The position numbers were made by a program, and so were the translations under genes. The notes below the pieces were generated by a model, which worked only from the letters and a program-made list of their open reading frames with translations, did not search any database and had not been told where the DNA came from. Of a DNA stretch of 64,000 nucleotides, positions 44,734 to 54,800 are shown piece after piece; within the stretch, counting starts at the first letter, position 1; every line of letters begins with the position of its first letter. This DNA comes from Macrosoma leucophasiata. Lineage: Eukaryota; Arthropoda; Insecta; Lepidoptera; Hedylidae. The stretch spans positions 17,658,501-17,722,500 of the forward strand of contig JAWQUS010000027.1 of assembly GCA_036365455.1 (NCBI GenBank). The letters run 5' to 3'.

Positions 44734-46096
44734 GTAAGAGAGCTTATAATTTAATAATATTTGTAGTATCTTTTGTTTTCTCTGTAGCTTTCCCTACTGG
44801 AGAAAATTTTTGTGGTACCAGGGGGCCAATCGCCTAACTGAAATGCATTTGTTTAGGACATTCTCTTTTTTTTTTTTTTTAAAGTATACACCTGCAGACA
44901 AAAACGCTATCAGGCAAAAGCTAGGTGGTACGAAATTGATAAGATGATGTCATAATTGAAAGCTAAACAAAAGCACTACTTTAATTTCAATAAATCACAA
45001 AAATCTTTAATAATAAATCACATTAATTATCTTTTAACTTTGAGAAAAGGTTAATTGGTACCTATGATGATGTGAAATGTATGTTCAGAATTGCAAAAAA
45101 AAAACGTAAATTCACGCCTGTAATCCCCGAAAGGGTAGGCAGAGGTAAATGCGTGCATTCAGTCATACATGAAAACACGCACAATTTGCTGATTACGTTT
45201 TTGGCCCATGTAACACAACAAGTGGCAAGCCTGTTGCCATCTCCGGGCATATTACCAAACAGGTACTGGGGAACTTCCAGAAAATGGAAAAATCCCAATA
45301 GAACCAAATATAAAGTATTTTAAACCATCATCACTGATAGCCCCCAACCCGGGAATCGAACCCAGGACCTCCAGCATAGTATTAGTGGCCTGCTTCCACT
45401 AGGCTACTGAGGCAGTTAAGGTGGTTCAGAATTGTGTTCCAATAATACTTTAAAACCATTATGTTACTCTTATAATTCACTGAACAAATAAGACACTTCT
45501 ATTTTCTTGCAGTGGGCTCAATTGGATCTGCATTTTGCACAATGTCAGAAAAAGAATTTGAAGAAACTTATAAGAGATCAAAGCCTAATGAGGATTCTGA
45601 AGTAATTTTTTACTGCATGATAGGCAAGAGATCAGGCATGGCTCAGCAGAATGCTTTGAACTTTGGATATAAGAAGTGAGTACTATCACAGATAAGGATT
45701 CTTTTATCTGTAGTACTACATTGAAGAAATAGTTCTATTATTCTTTTAGTTATATATATTTTGTGTAACAAAGGTTGCCACCTTTGTTACACAAAATATA
45801 TAACAAGCATGCAGTTCACATGGATGTTAAGTGATGGCTGTAGTCTATAGACATAAAGACAAAACCAAGGAAAATGCAGATGTGTTGCCACCTCAGAGAC
45901 CTCAATTTTTATGTCTATTGCAATGGTGCCTATGTCCTCGAGCTCTGACACTGGAACTCCATTGCCAGTAAATATGTACTTAAATGTATTCTAAATTAAA
46001 TTTGATTGTGATGCATTTACTTCATAATATTTATTTTGCAGTGTAAAAAATTACCTTGGAAGTTGGACAGACTGGTCGAATAAAAACAAGAAATAG
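44533..46096 (+). CDS. rhodanese-domain protein, plus-strand copy (5' partial)
   Basis: A single-domain rhodanese (sulfurtransferase fold) protein related to insect 'heat shock protein 67B2-like' proteins. Exons 44533-44733, 45513-45675 and 46042-46096 join in phase (2 nt in, then 1/2 and 2/1 splits) and end at TAG. Seen in order: VEEIIVDYDYVKAATSNRNV, LIVDVREPEEIKEHGKIPNS, MSEKEFEETYKRSKPNEDSE, VIFYCMIGKRSGMAQQNALN and YLGSWTDWSNK. The active-site loop CMIGKRS keeps the catalytic Cys and the usual Gly and Arg. The N-terminal exon is not found, so about 139 residues are visible. An AATAAA lies at 46213-46218. The neighbouring minus-strand gene is a paralogue. Confidence 0.85.
45105..45414 (-). 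mobile_element. tRNA-headed SINE
   Basis: On the minus strand: a tRNA-like head (GCCTCAGTAGCCTAGTGG with B box GGGTTCGATTCCC), then 'ttttccattttctggaag', then a 3' region ending 'ctctgcctaccctttcgggg' 'attacaggcgtgaattt'. The end resembles the 3' tail of the LINE at 36533-36871. It sits in intron 2 of the rhodanese gene. Confidence 0.75.
45513..45675 (+). CDS. rhodanese (+) exon 3, catalytic Cys
   Basis: 163 nt; acceptor TTGCAG, donor AAGAA|GTGAGT. Phase 1 in, 2 out. Encodes the CMIGKRS active-site loop. Confidence 0.88.
45749..45803. repeat. near-perfect palindrome
   Basis: 'attttgtgtaacaaaggt' and 'acctttgttacacaaaat' flank a 4-nt spacer; the outer AT parts differ by two bases. It abuts a reversed family B fragment (45805-45975). 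Confidence 0.9.
45805..45975 (-). repeat. dispersed repeat family B, reversed
   Basis: 'acaagcatgcagttcacatg', 'aagtgatggctgtagtctat' and 'aaatgcagatgtgttgccac' are the reverse of the 3' half of the family at 48889-49140. Confidence 0.7.
46042..46096 (+). CDS. rhodanese (+) last exon
   Basis: 55 nt; acceptor TTTTGCAG, phase 2 in; encodes VKNYLGSWTDWSNKNKK and TAG at 46094-46096. Confidence 0.85.
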
Positions 46097-46212
46097 AAAA
46101 GTCCATCAATATTTTTTATGTCATCTGTCTCCCTGTGCACAAATGAACTGTCTCCCTATGTTATTAGCAAATAGATGGAAATCAAACATTATTTATCTTT
46201 TTACGAAAGTAT

Positions 46213-46218
46213 AATAAA
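46213..46218 (+). promoter_or_regulatory. polyadenylation signal AATAAA
   Basis: About 115 bp after the stop of the plus-strand rhodanese gene, a normal distance for cleavage and polyadenylation. No transcript evidence available. Confidence 0.5.
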
Positions 46219-46662
46219 CAGCCAATGTGAATGTATGTGACGAGGGTACACCAGATAATTTATAAGTTATATTGAGTTCTCTTTTTATACTCAAATAGAT
46301 GTGAACTACCACAATATTATTAGCTACTAACTGCTTTTAACACACTATGAAAGATTCCAAAAACCTATCTAGTCTGATGTGATTCAATCAAACAAGTAAC
46401 TCATATTATTCAAGGTGAAAAATTGATAAGTTTATGTAAATAATTTAAAATTATACCAACCTATATTTTTTAAAAATAAATTATCGTAATTGAATGTTAT
46501 TATTATTATAATGTTCACCTATCTATAAGTACACACACAGTAATGATAGTCAAGAAAATAAAAAGTACTCATGAGATAACTAAAAATATTTTTATTGTAT
46601 TATCAACATGTTATGTACATACGTACAGAAAACATTACTTAAATAATTACTTCAGTAAAACA

Positions 46663-46717
46663 TTACTTCAGTTGTTTACTGGACCAATCATTCCAACTGC
46701 CCAGATATGTTTTAGAC
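46663..46717 (-). CDS. rhodanese (-) last exon
   Basis: 55 nt, the same length and phase (2 in) as the plus-strand paralogue; acceptor ATTTCAG. Encodes SKTYLGSWNDWSSKQLK and TAA at 46663-46665. Confidence 0.75.
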
Positions 46718-48763
46718 CTGAAATTAAAAATATAGGTAAGTAATTAGTTTTTACGTAGGTACATTGTTAAGTTTGTTAAATTGAATAACATATTTTTAGT
46801 TCCGTACTTCATAAGAAAAAAAACCTAACTTAATCAAAGATCACTCCATATGCAATGTACTCTGTGGATCACTCGTGCGCCTGTCTGTCTTACAAGAGAT
46901 CAAACCCATTGTCTTCAAAATTATGCAAAACATGCAGTTATGTAAAGGAGCGTTCAAGTATTACTAATACTTGAACGCTCCTTTACATAACATTTACATA
47001 ACCCAATTCATGAAGATTTTTGACCCCCCTCACCGTGCCGTAACCGTAACGTTGTTATGTACCCCTCCTCGCCATCCCAAAAGTTACGTAAGTTAACTCG
47101 CAAATGAGCACATTTTTACCTATAAATGTTTTTAATTATTTTATAACATTTTTTTTTATTTAAATAAAAACGTAAACAACAACACATTGTTGAAACGCTT
47201 ACTGCCCCTGTAACGAACTCATCGTAACGTTTTACAAGACTCCCCCCAAATTGCGCCCCCCCAAATCCCCCCTCCCCCCAAATTGCTTTACTTACGTAAA
47301 GCAATTTGGGGGGAGGGGGGATTTGAACGCTCCTTAGCAGTAAGTGTTAGGTTTAAAGAGCTTTATTCTCATAAAAACACAGTTCTTTAAGAATGAGATA
47401 TAGATTACATTAATTTATGAATAGAATATTAGTACTTGAGTATCCCAGTTCTAGTGCTTTATTCAGAGCCTCGGTTGATCTTCTTCCAGACTGGCAGTAG
47501 AATATGAGCTCATCGGATTCTGAAGGTTTAGTTCGTTGATATTGCTTTTGAAACTCATCATCAGACAGTGATGTGAGCACATGATGCACTGAGTTTACTG
47601 AAATTAATCAGACGAAAAATAGGTAATTTTATAAAGAAGCAGTCTTGGTAAGTAGATAAATCGGCGGTCAAACTACTGCTGTAAAAGGGCGGTAGTAAAC
47701 GCAACAACTCGAGTGGGCAGAGCAGCGTCACGTGATAACATACTGCGATTGCGGTCGCCAACCTTACCTAGCGTTGCGATTATGGTGTTTATGGGAAGAC
47801 TTTTATCCAGCAGTGGACGTCTTTCGGCTGAAATGATGATGATGATGATACATGTTCACTTTGGGATAATTTTGTTTTTTTTTCTGATGGAACCAATTTC
47901 CTATTAGAATAAAAGATAAACAATACATGTAGAGGTAAGACCGCTATTTGTCCCGCATTGTGTGAGACAGCCTGCAGGGGTATTCTGTAGTTTGGTGACC
48001 ATCAATTTTGAAACCCACTTGGCACTTTGCTGTACATTGCTGTTTTGCTAAAGTGATCGTAATTAACACGTTATACAGGTAAATATCGTAATTAAAACTA
48101 CCTCAGTAGTCTAGTGCAGGCCACTACTACCTGGTAAAATCCTGGGTTCGATCCCCGGGCTCTAGCGGTGCTAGATTTTCCATTTTCTGGAAGTCTTTCA
48201 TTGCCACCATCGTATGCATGTATTTACGTCTGCAGATAAGGCTATCGACGATTATCAACCGAGATAAGTAACTACATAATACGCTCTGGATTTCTTGGCA
48301 GTGTCCCGCATTCTAAAAGGCACAGATAGCGCAGCGGTGCACTCATCGACTCGTCCTTTTCAAAGCCCCTGTCACAGACCTAAGTTCCCACCCCCGCCCT
48401 ACCCTGCTCGCCCACAAAATGTCGTCCCTGGCCGTCCAGCATCAGAGTTCCTGAATTATACATGACTTACATATATAAGCAGTTCCGCATTCAGTTTGCA
48501 GAAAGTTTGCCGGCTTATGAAGAAAGAAAAAGAAATAATAAGTAGGTAGGTATGTGGTACAATATTACGTGGTATATTAATGCTAGATGGAATAAGTCCG
48601 GTAGAATTCACTTCCTCTGGATTGCGCACATCAATAATCACTTTTTCTGGCTGATGAATAACCTTAAGCATGTCTTCATAACCAATAACTCTCTTCGGAT
48701 CCACCATTTCTGTCAAAGTTCTCTTAGGAATTGTTCGTAATTGATGAGCTATTGGAAGAGTTA
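46663..48763 (-). CDS. rhodanese-domain protein, minus-strand copy (5' partial, possible donor defect)
   Basis: Paralogue of the plus-strand gene with the same exon structure: 48569-48763, about 47435-47597, and 46663-46717. Exon 2 encodes LPIAHQLRTIPKRTLTEMVD, YEDMLKVIHQPEKVIIDVRN and PEEVNSTGLIPSSINIP; exon 3 encodes SLSDDEFQKQYQRTKPSESD and ELIFYCQSGRRSTEALNKAL with active-site loop CQSGRRS; the last exon encodes SKTYLGSWNDWSSKQLK and TAA. The donor after exon 3 is off by one: the in-phase border would be TCAAG|TACT, while the only GT (TCAA|GTACT) is one base early and shifts the last exon. The N-terminal exon was not found; a mariner and repeats occupy the upstream side. Confidence 0.78.
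46938..46990. repeat. perfect 26-bp palindrome, 1-nt loop
   Basis: Arms 46938-46963 and 46965-46990 are exact reverse complements ('ttatgtaaaggagcgttcaa' ... and back) around a single C. It forms one end of a MITE-like block reaching to about 47340. Confidence 0.95.
47263..47324. repeat. perfect 29-bp palindrome, 4-nt loop
   Basis: Arms 47263-47291 and 47296-47324; each contains C6 or G6 runs and 'aaattgctttac'. Loop TTAC. Confidence 0.95.
47435..47597 (-). CDS. rhodanese (-) exon 3, catalytic Cys
   Basis: 163 nt if it matches the paralogue exactly; acceptor AATTTCAG, phase 1 in. The 3' border lacks a GT at the expected position (see the gene entry). Confidence 0.75.
47640..47850 (-). repeat. 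RTE-type LINE 3' tail
   Basis: Ends 'cagcagtggacgtctttcgg' 'ctgaaatgatgatgatgatg'. On the minus strand this is a tail sequence with a simple-repeat (CAT)n end. Related to 6250-6345 and 8825-8985. Confidence 0.6.
48100..48240 (+). mobile_element. tRNA-headed SINE, short copy
   Basis: 'cctcagtagtctagtgcagg' and B box 'gggttcgatcccc', then 'ttttccattttctggaag', as in the SINE at 45105-45414 but in the opposite orientation and without its tail. Confidence 0.65.
48569..48763 (-). CDS. rhodanese (-) exon 2
   Basis: 195 nt; acceptor GTTGCAG before TAACTCTT, donor CCAC|GTAATA. Phase 1 in and 1 out as in the paralogue. Carries the IIDVRNPEEV motif. An upstream in-frame ATG at 48783-48785 exists but lies before the acceptor. 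Confidence 0.78.
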
Positions 48764-48888
48764 CTGCAACTTTAAAAGAACACATTACTTACATTTGCTT
48801 ACTAGGTGTATACCTACTTAAGTACACAGGATAGACAAACTATTCCGTGCCTAAGTAGATATAAAATTATACCTAATTTATTTAACTG

Positions 48889-49140
48889 GTGGTAGAGCTC
48901 GCGGGCGTAGGCACCACCGCATTACCTAATATACTTGCCCCTAAATGGTAGTGTTCAGCACTATCGTGTCAGGTGGTAATGTACGGCCCTGTAATTTCCG
49001 GCACAGAGGCATAGCACCTTAAGCGTCAGGATTGGTAACGCATCTGGGTTTTGACCATGGTCTTTGTGTGGGTGTCTATAGGCTGCAGTCATCACTTAAC
49101 ATCAATGTAAACTGCATGCTTGTTTGCCACTTCCATTATA
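48889..49140 (+). repeat. dispersed repeat family B, good copy
   Basis: Near-identical to 5868-6150 with a short internal deletion ('atcgtgtcaggtgg'). Directly followed by mariner copy 3. Confidence 0.85.
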
Positions 49141-49147
49141 TATAATA

Positions 49148-50192
49148 GGTTGGGGAAAAAGTCTTTTCGCATTATAGTATGTATGAACTTGTAATAAAAT
49201 CTCTTTGGCTGTAGTATTTGTATCTGGCTGGTTTTAGTATCATTGAAAGTTAAAATTTTAAAGAACATAATTCCAAATTCAAATTAGGCAAATGTGTGAT
49301 TTTCATTTGTTTTTCGTACTGTCAAGATGAGTGAATCTAATGAAGAAATTCCATACATTTTAAAATTTTACTACAAAAAAGGTAAAAATGCAACGAAAGC
49401 CGCGAAAAAAATTTGCGAAGTTTATGGACCTAGTGCAGTGTCTGTGAGAGTAGCACAAATTTGGTTTAAGCGTTTTCAATCCGGAAATTTTGATGTCAAA
49501 GATGCACCTCGCCCTGGTCGCATTTAGAGCCAAGAAGCTGATAACTGGTGATGAAAAGTGGATCACGTACGACAAGAACGTGCGAAAAAGGTCGTGGTCA
49601 AAGGCCGGTCAGGCTTCACAGACTGTGGCGAAACCCGGGTTAACTCGCAATAAGGTGATGTTGTGTGTGTGGTGGGATTGGAAGGGCATTATTCATTATG
49701 AGCTATTACCACCAGGCAGGACTATCGATTCTGAACTCTACTGCGAACAACTGATGAGATTAAAGCAAGAAGTTGAGAGAAAGCGGCCGGAATTGATCAA
49801 CAGAAGGGGTGTGGTGTTTCATCATAATAACGCTAGACCTCACACATCTATAGCCACTCAGCAAAAATTAAGAGAGTTTGGCTGGGAGGTGTTAATGCAT
49901 CCGCCGTATAGTCCTGACCTTGCACCTTCAGATTTCCACCTGTTTCGGTCTCTTCAGAATTCTTTATGCAATGTTAGGTTAACATCACGAGAGGACTGCC
50001 AAATCCACTTGTCGCGGTATTTTGATGAGAAGTCCCAAAATTTTTATAGCAATGGGATAATGTCCCTACCTACAAGATGGCAAAAGGTTATCGAACAAAA
50101 TGGTACATACATACTTTAGTTAAATTTAAATAAACTATATTAAAAAATGTTTTGAATTATCTTAAAAATGCGAAGAAACTTTTTCCCCAACC
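49148..50192 (+). mobile_element. mariner transposon copy 3, internally deleted
   Basis: Bounded by TA (49146-49147, 50193-50194) and both terminal inverted repeats, but about 230 bp shorter than the other copies. Deletion derivatives like this can still be moved by a transposase made elsewhere. Confidence 0.95.
49327..50119 (+). pseudogene. mariner transposase, deleted, D to N change
   Basis: Starts MSESNEEIPYIL and reads through the N-terminal helix-turn-helix to DAPRPGRI, then a stop. The region joining the DNA-binding and catalytic domains is missing (junction near 49522). The catalytic half then reads from LITGDEKW to the end. The second catalytic aspartate is changed: HHNNARPH instead of HHDNARPH. 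Inactive on two counts. Confidence 0.92.
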
Positions 50193-50579
50193 TAATATAA
50201 AACAAAAATGTATCTAAATGTATTTTAATAGGCACATCAAACCTGAATTCACAAACATATAATACAAACAATATTTTGTATAAATCCATTTTTGCAAGTT
50301 GATTCTGGCACCAACACTGTTTCTCTGCAGTAACATCAGATCAGATATGTTTGTTGTATGCAAAGAGTATACAAATACGTTGTATGTAATACGTATACGA
50401 GTAACATTGATAACGTTATCACAAATGGCAATGCGTAGGTACCGTGTTTATTACTGTATAAAAACATTAAAATTACCTAGATAGGTACTTACCTACCGCA
50501 GAACACACAATATCTTTAAGTACTATACACACAAGAAGGTGAATGAGATAACATTATACTTAACTACCTACCTACTTAG

Positions 50580-50697
50580 GTTCGGTTGCACAAAAAATAA
50601 ACTATGTAGGTACCTACTTACCTAGTTAGAGAAGGATGTACAATTTAACATTCACTTTAACTGTCAGATAATTAAATATTTTGGTGCAACCGAACCT
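50580..50697. repeat. palindromic MITE family A, 'ttcggttgcac' variant
   Basis: Ends 'ggttcggttgcacaaaaaat' and 'attttggtgcaaccgaacc'; lies about 35 bp from a standard family A copy. Confidence 0.7.
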
Positions 50698-50730
50698 TAC
50701 TGCTAGGTGCAAAGTAGGTATGAAAGGAGT

Positions 50731-50868
50731 TAGCCTGGGTTGCACCATGATATTTGTTAAAGTTAATGTAACATTTCACATCCTTCTCTAACCTATAGAA
50801 ATCTATTAAAGTTAGAGAAGTGTGTGAAATGTTACTTTAACAAATATCGTGGTGCAACCCAGGCTTAG
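50731..50868. repeat. palindromic MITE family A
   Basis: 'cctgggttgcaccatgatat' to 'atatcgtggtgcaacccagg'. A related half is at 62650-62696. Confidence 0.85.
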
Positions 50869-51163
50869 TGGAGAACGTGGAGAATAATAATCTAAGTATA
50901 AGTAGGTACTATAGAAGTTACTTTTGGCCTCGGACCCCACAGACCTACCACCTAGCCTAGTGTTTGTACATAATCTTTGTCGGACCCTTTTAGCAGCAAT
51001 AAGCAGGGTGATCAGACTTTTTTTTTAAATTCTGCTTTATACCATTATACTTTTATACAATGGTACATAATAAAAGCCACAGACCAGTAAGTATAGCCTC
51101 CTCAAATTCTGCTTAATTCTTTTAAATCTCGCTTATTCAGCAGACTTCATAGTTTTTCTTTGA

Positions 51164-51228
51164 TGAGCAAACCAGCAAACATTGAAATACAGGGGGGGGC
51201 TGTATTTCAATGTTTGCTGGTTTGCTCA
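51164..51228. repeat. perfect 29-bp palindrome, G7 loop
   Basis: Arms 51164-51192 and 51200-51228 are exact reverse complements ('tgagcaaaccagcaaacatt' and back); the loop is seven G. Confidence 0.95.
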
Positions 51229-51916
51229 GGTTTTAATTTTTGTAATACATATACGAAAAAGTTGTTGTTTAATTAAATTGACGAGCAAAAAAAGGACTTT
51301 CACAGCCCTTTAAATGCTCATCAAGGGCAAAAGTTGTTGGTTTTTTTTGCAATATGTACCTACAATTTAAAAAAATCTGCTTAGTGGTCCAATTCTGATG
51401 AACATACATAATTCTACTAAATCTGGTCACCCTGTTTGACAAGTGTCGGTGGAGACCACATCATCCTTCCACAGACCAATAACCAACTCCCAAAGAGTAC
51501 ATTGCCAACTCCTTCCATGAATCCAGCCGGCATCGGAATATTATTAAAAATTAACGTTATCTACTTGCGATTAAGTTCTTTTTTATTTTTTGATATAAAT
51601 CGAAGTTCGCATTCCCCACAATCTCCACTATTGTAATCTATCGTTATTGTTTGGCCTTGGCCACGTACAAAAAAGAAAATGCGATCCTCTGTCACTACAC
51701 TTGAGGTTGCGTTCCGCAATAAACTCCGACCACTGCCTAGTAATACCAGTATAGTGATCTGTGCTAGTAATAGTATAGTTATATGTGGACCACTGGCAAT
51801 GACTGGCTAAACTGAGGCATCCGATATTTTTATAGAAATTAAAATATGAAATAGGAGCTATATTACGACAACCATTTAGTGATGCAGCTAAATCATTGCT
51901 AAAGTATGATATCATT

Positions 51917-52265
51917 AGTATGTATGTATGGTATCTTCACGCCAGGTCCCTAACGGGGTAGGCAGAGAGTGTAGAGCGCCAGATATCGCGGTCCTGACAT
52001 ACTTCTCGTGCCTCGTATAACGTTATTGTTTACACAGATCACTAGGTCTACCTTCACCATTCTCTTCATACATGCACGCCGATTCCTAAGTCTTTTGACC
52101 CCACCATCAGACAGAACTCGACCTATTTGGTCATGGTAGGTCAGCCTTGGTCATCCTGGGCCTCTGCAACCATCCACATTCGCATTGTATATCTGTTTAG
52201 TCATTCGCTCATTCGACATTCTTTCCATATGCCCGAACCATCGGAGCATGCCTTTTTTCATTTTA
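51917..52265 (-). mobile_element. truncated LINE, second copy
   Basis: Reverse complement of the LINE at 36533-36871, with the same tail ('ggcgtgaagatac') and the same 5' limit ('taaaatgaaaaaaggcatgc'). An extra segment sits near 52015-52045. I could not read a target duplication. Confidence 0.8.
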
Positions 52266-53149
52266 CACCGATACTATCATTCAAACAAAGCCTCTTTCAT
52301 ACATCTTCATGACGAACGCGATCGGTGAGCGATACACAGCAGCAAGCAGCAGATCTTGCGCAAAGATCTCATCTCGACCGCGTTTAATTTACTTTCATGC
52401 TCTTTCAATAAGATAAGGATATGATGGGGCTAATATTTCCTGCAGTGGACAAAAGCTTCGGAATAGATACTTAATTTTAAAGTAGGTAGGTAGGTATAAA
52501 TGCATCCATCCATTAAAACTGAACCAGTATAATAATTTATTATGGTTTAGGCTTCTCCGTAAACTGAATTAACGCCATATCAGCTCATATCTTATGGGTA
52601 TAAAGTGCCCTTAGTTAAAGCGTAACACACCCTGAGATATGTATACAGTATATATCAATGGGGTGTGCACAAAAATAATATAAGAATCATAGATTTATCA
52701 CTATTAACACGTTCGTTTTCTTTAGACTGTGGATTTATTATCTACGAGTACTATGATAGGAATAGATTGACAATACATAATACTTCTTTAGGAAAACTTC
52801 AACCATTGTAAGTGGGAGGAGCTTATCTTGGTGTGAAAATATAAGTACACCTATTAAGCGCGACGCAAGCAACCAGACTTCACCTGATTAGTGTTTGATC
52901 GCGCCACAAAACGTCACAAAAATGGCGTATTATCAGTTCGTACACGAGTTTAGGACGTCATTATACTACAAAATCGAGATGTCCGTCGTTTTCCGTGTAA
53001 ATGAGTTACCTGGCAGTACTCCACGATTTGCTATCGATAGATAGCAATCGTTAAACCTTGTGGCCGGAGGCCTTCTAAGCGGTTTGAATAGGTAACCAGA
53101 ATAAGCGTTTGTATGGAATTTAAGCAGTGTCCTGCATAGATTTATAATC

Positions 53150-53345
53150 ATCATCATCATCATCATCATATCAGCCATAAGACGTCCACTGCTGAACATA
53201 GGCCTCCCCCAAGGACCTCCATGCCGACCGATCGGAAGCGACGTGCATCCAGCGGGTACCTGCAGCCTTGATCAGGTCGTCGGTCCATCTTGCAGGTGGA
53301 CGTCCTACGCTGCGTTTGCCGATACGTGGTCTCCACTCGAGAACC
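53150..53345 (-). mobile_element. RTE-type LINE C-terminal fragment
   Basis: On the minus strand the end of an RTE reverse-transcriptase protein can be read: RPPARWTDDLIKAAG-like, then WMHVASDRSAWRSLGEA and AYVQQWTS, followed by the 'cagtggacgtctta' tail and an ATG-repeat. These are standard C-terminal motifs of lepidopteran RTE elements. Strongly 5' truncated. Confidence 0.75.
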
Positions 53346-53349
53346 TTTC

Positions 53350-53557
53350 TGCCCCTTTCTTTTATAATACTAAGCAGATAATAAATCTATGGTGTCCGGG
53401 GTGTGCCTTTACTGTAAAATGGCCTTTGCAGCAACTGCCGCAATACCTAGGCAGGCCCCACTAGGCACAAATAAAGTCAGAGTGTGGACTCACAGATCTT
53501 TGGAAGTTGGTAACAACATTTTGTACATAAGTACGAAATAAAACGAAATCTATTAAG

Positions 53558-53593
<36 letters not shown>

Positions 53594-53879
53594 CATCCAT
53601 TTTTCTTACTTTAAATTTAATAAAAAAATTATTTACCTTCAGTCTCAGACTTGAATATTATGTATGTATTTATTATCTACGTGTTTTTAAGGAATAGGTA
53701 TCTTTTAGATTATTAACTGGGTATTAAAGTATTCCTACTGCGAATTTGAAAATTGGTATCGACCTTTGAATACTTGAGGCGCTTGTCACACAACAATATC
53801 TTTCTAAAATCTCGGAAACGATAATTTTTGCTGTCATCAATTTGGGAGCCTGTACGTTGCAGTTTTCCTAAAATTATGG
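53350..53879. other. no gene seen; TA microsatellite
   Basis: A (TA)n run lies at about 53563-53587. Nothing else recognised. Confidence 0.6.
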
Positions 53880-54275
53880 TACAGTGCTCAACAATAAATA
53901 ATTGCACATCGAGCCTAGGAAGGAGAGTTCGGCTTATTTCGGGTGTGTAGATCGTTATCTCTTTCGCATCGCACCTATTTGACGTTTTTCGACGATTTTG
54001 ATCAAGTTTTGACCAATGGTATGTATGCTTTCTAATGACCTTTTCAAATACCTATTAGGTAGGCATGCTGCCTATAATTTAATAAATACATAAAAATGTG
54101 ACCTAGATGTTCAAGTAGTTTATCTATACTTATCTCTATTAGGGAGACATCGAGCCTACGAATGAGACAATCGGCTAGTTTCGACTTCGTAGAACGTTTT
54201 AGAGAGACATCGAGCCTACGAATGAGACAATCGGCTAGTTTCGACTTCGTAGAACGTTATCTTTGCTGCATACTG
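53880..54275 (+). repeat. dispersed repeat family D with a 60-bp direct duplication
   Basis: Units starting 'gagacatcgagcctacgaat' at 54144 and 54204 are almost identical 60-bp direct repeats; a more diverged unit precedes them at 53905-54020. Confidence 0.7.
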
Positions 54276-54800
54276 CCTACGTAACACTGATCCGTTCCTT
54301 GGATAATCTCATTTTAGAAATTCCTTCTCACCGTACTGGCTTTTTATCCAACTCTTTCGCCGTCACAGCTATCAAGCTCTGGAACACACTTCCCGCCTCC
54401 ATCAAAAAAGCTCCGAGCAAGTTGTCATTCAAGCGTAATTTACGTAATTTTTATTTAAAAACATCATCATAGACAATCATAATATCTCTTTTTGCTATCA
54501 TTATATTATTAGCCGTTTTCTTCTCAATCATATCGATATATATTTATAATATGTATGTTTGTATATTATGTATTTATTTATGTATATTATATGTATAGAT
54601 ATATATTTTATATAGTGTAATATTTATTCGTAGGTTATTTCCTTGTTTTATAATTAACTATTTAATTTATAAGTTTTACGCGCCTTTCGTTGTTTTCTAT
54701 TTACCCAAAGGTTGACTGGTAGACAATGCCTTTTAGTAGCATTAAGTCCGCCTTTTGTACAACATTTCTGTGTTTGCAATAAAGTTAAATAAATAAATAG
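54276..54800 (+). mobile_element. truncated LINE inserted in family D
   Basis: Encodes the last part of a reverse-transcriptase protein: LILEIPSHRTGFLSNSFAVT, AIKLWNTLPASIKKAPSKLS and FKRNLRNFYLKTSS, stop near 54472. A 3' UTR follows ending 'tgcaataaagttaaataaat'. On either side family D continues ('tgcctacgtaa' before, 'tagtccggtattgg' after), and the empty site is seen at 41546-41565. Confidence 0.8.

Larger units (their letters stand above)
46935..47340. repeat. MITE-like block with two palindromes
   Basis: 'aaggagcgttcaa' near the left end and 'ttgaacgctcctt' at the right end are inverted copies about 370 bp apart. The interior has 'gtgccgtaaccgtaacgttg', C/G homopolymer runs and a second palindrome (47263-47324). 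It lies in the last intron of the minus-strand rhodanese gene. Confidence 0.7.
50195..53149. other. intergenic, repeat mosaic
   Basis: No host exon recognised; the first exon of the minus-strand rhodanese gene may lie here. Contains MITEs, a palindrome and a LINE end (listed separately). The 95-codon frame at 51628-51915 shows no domain. Confidence 0.45.
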
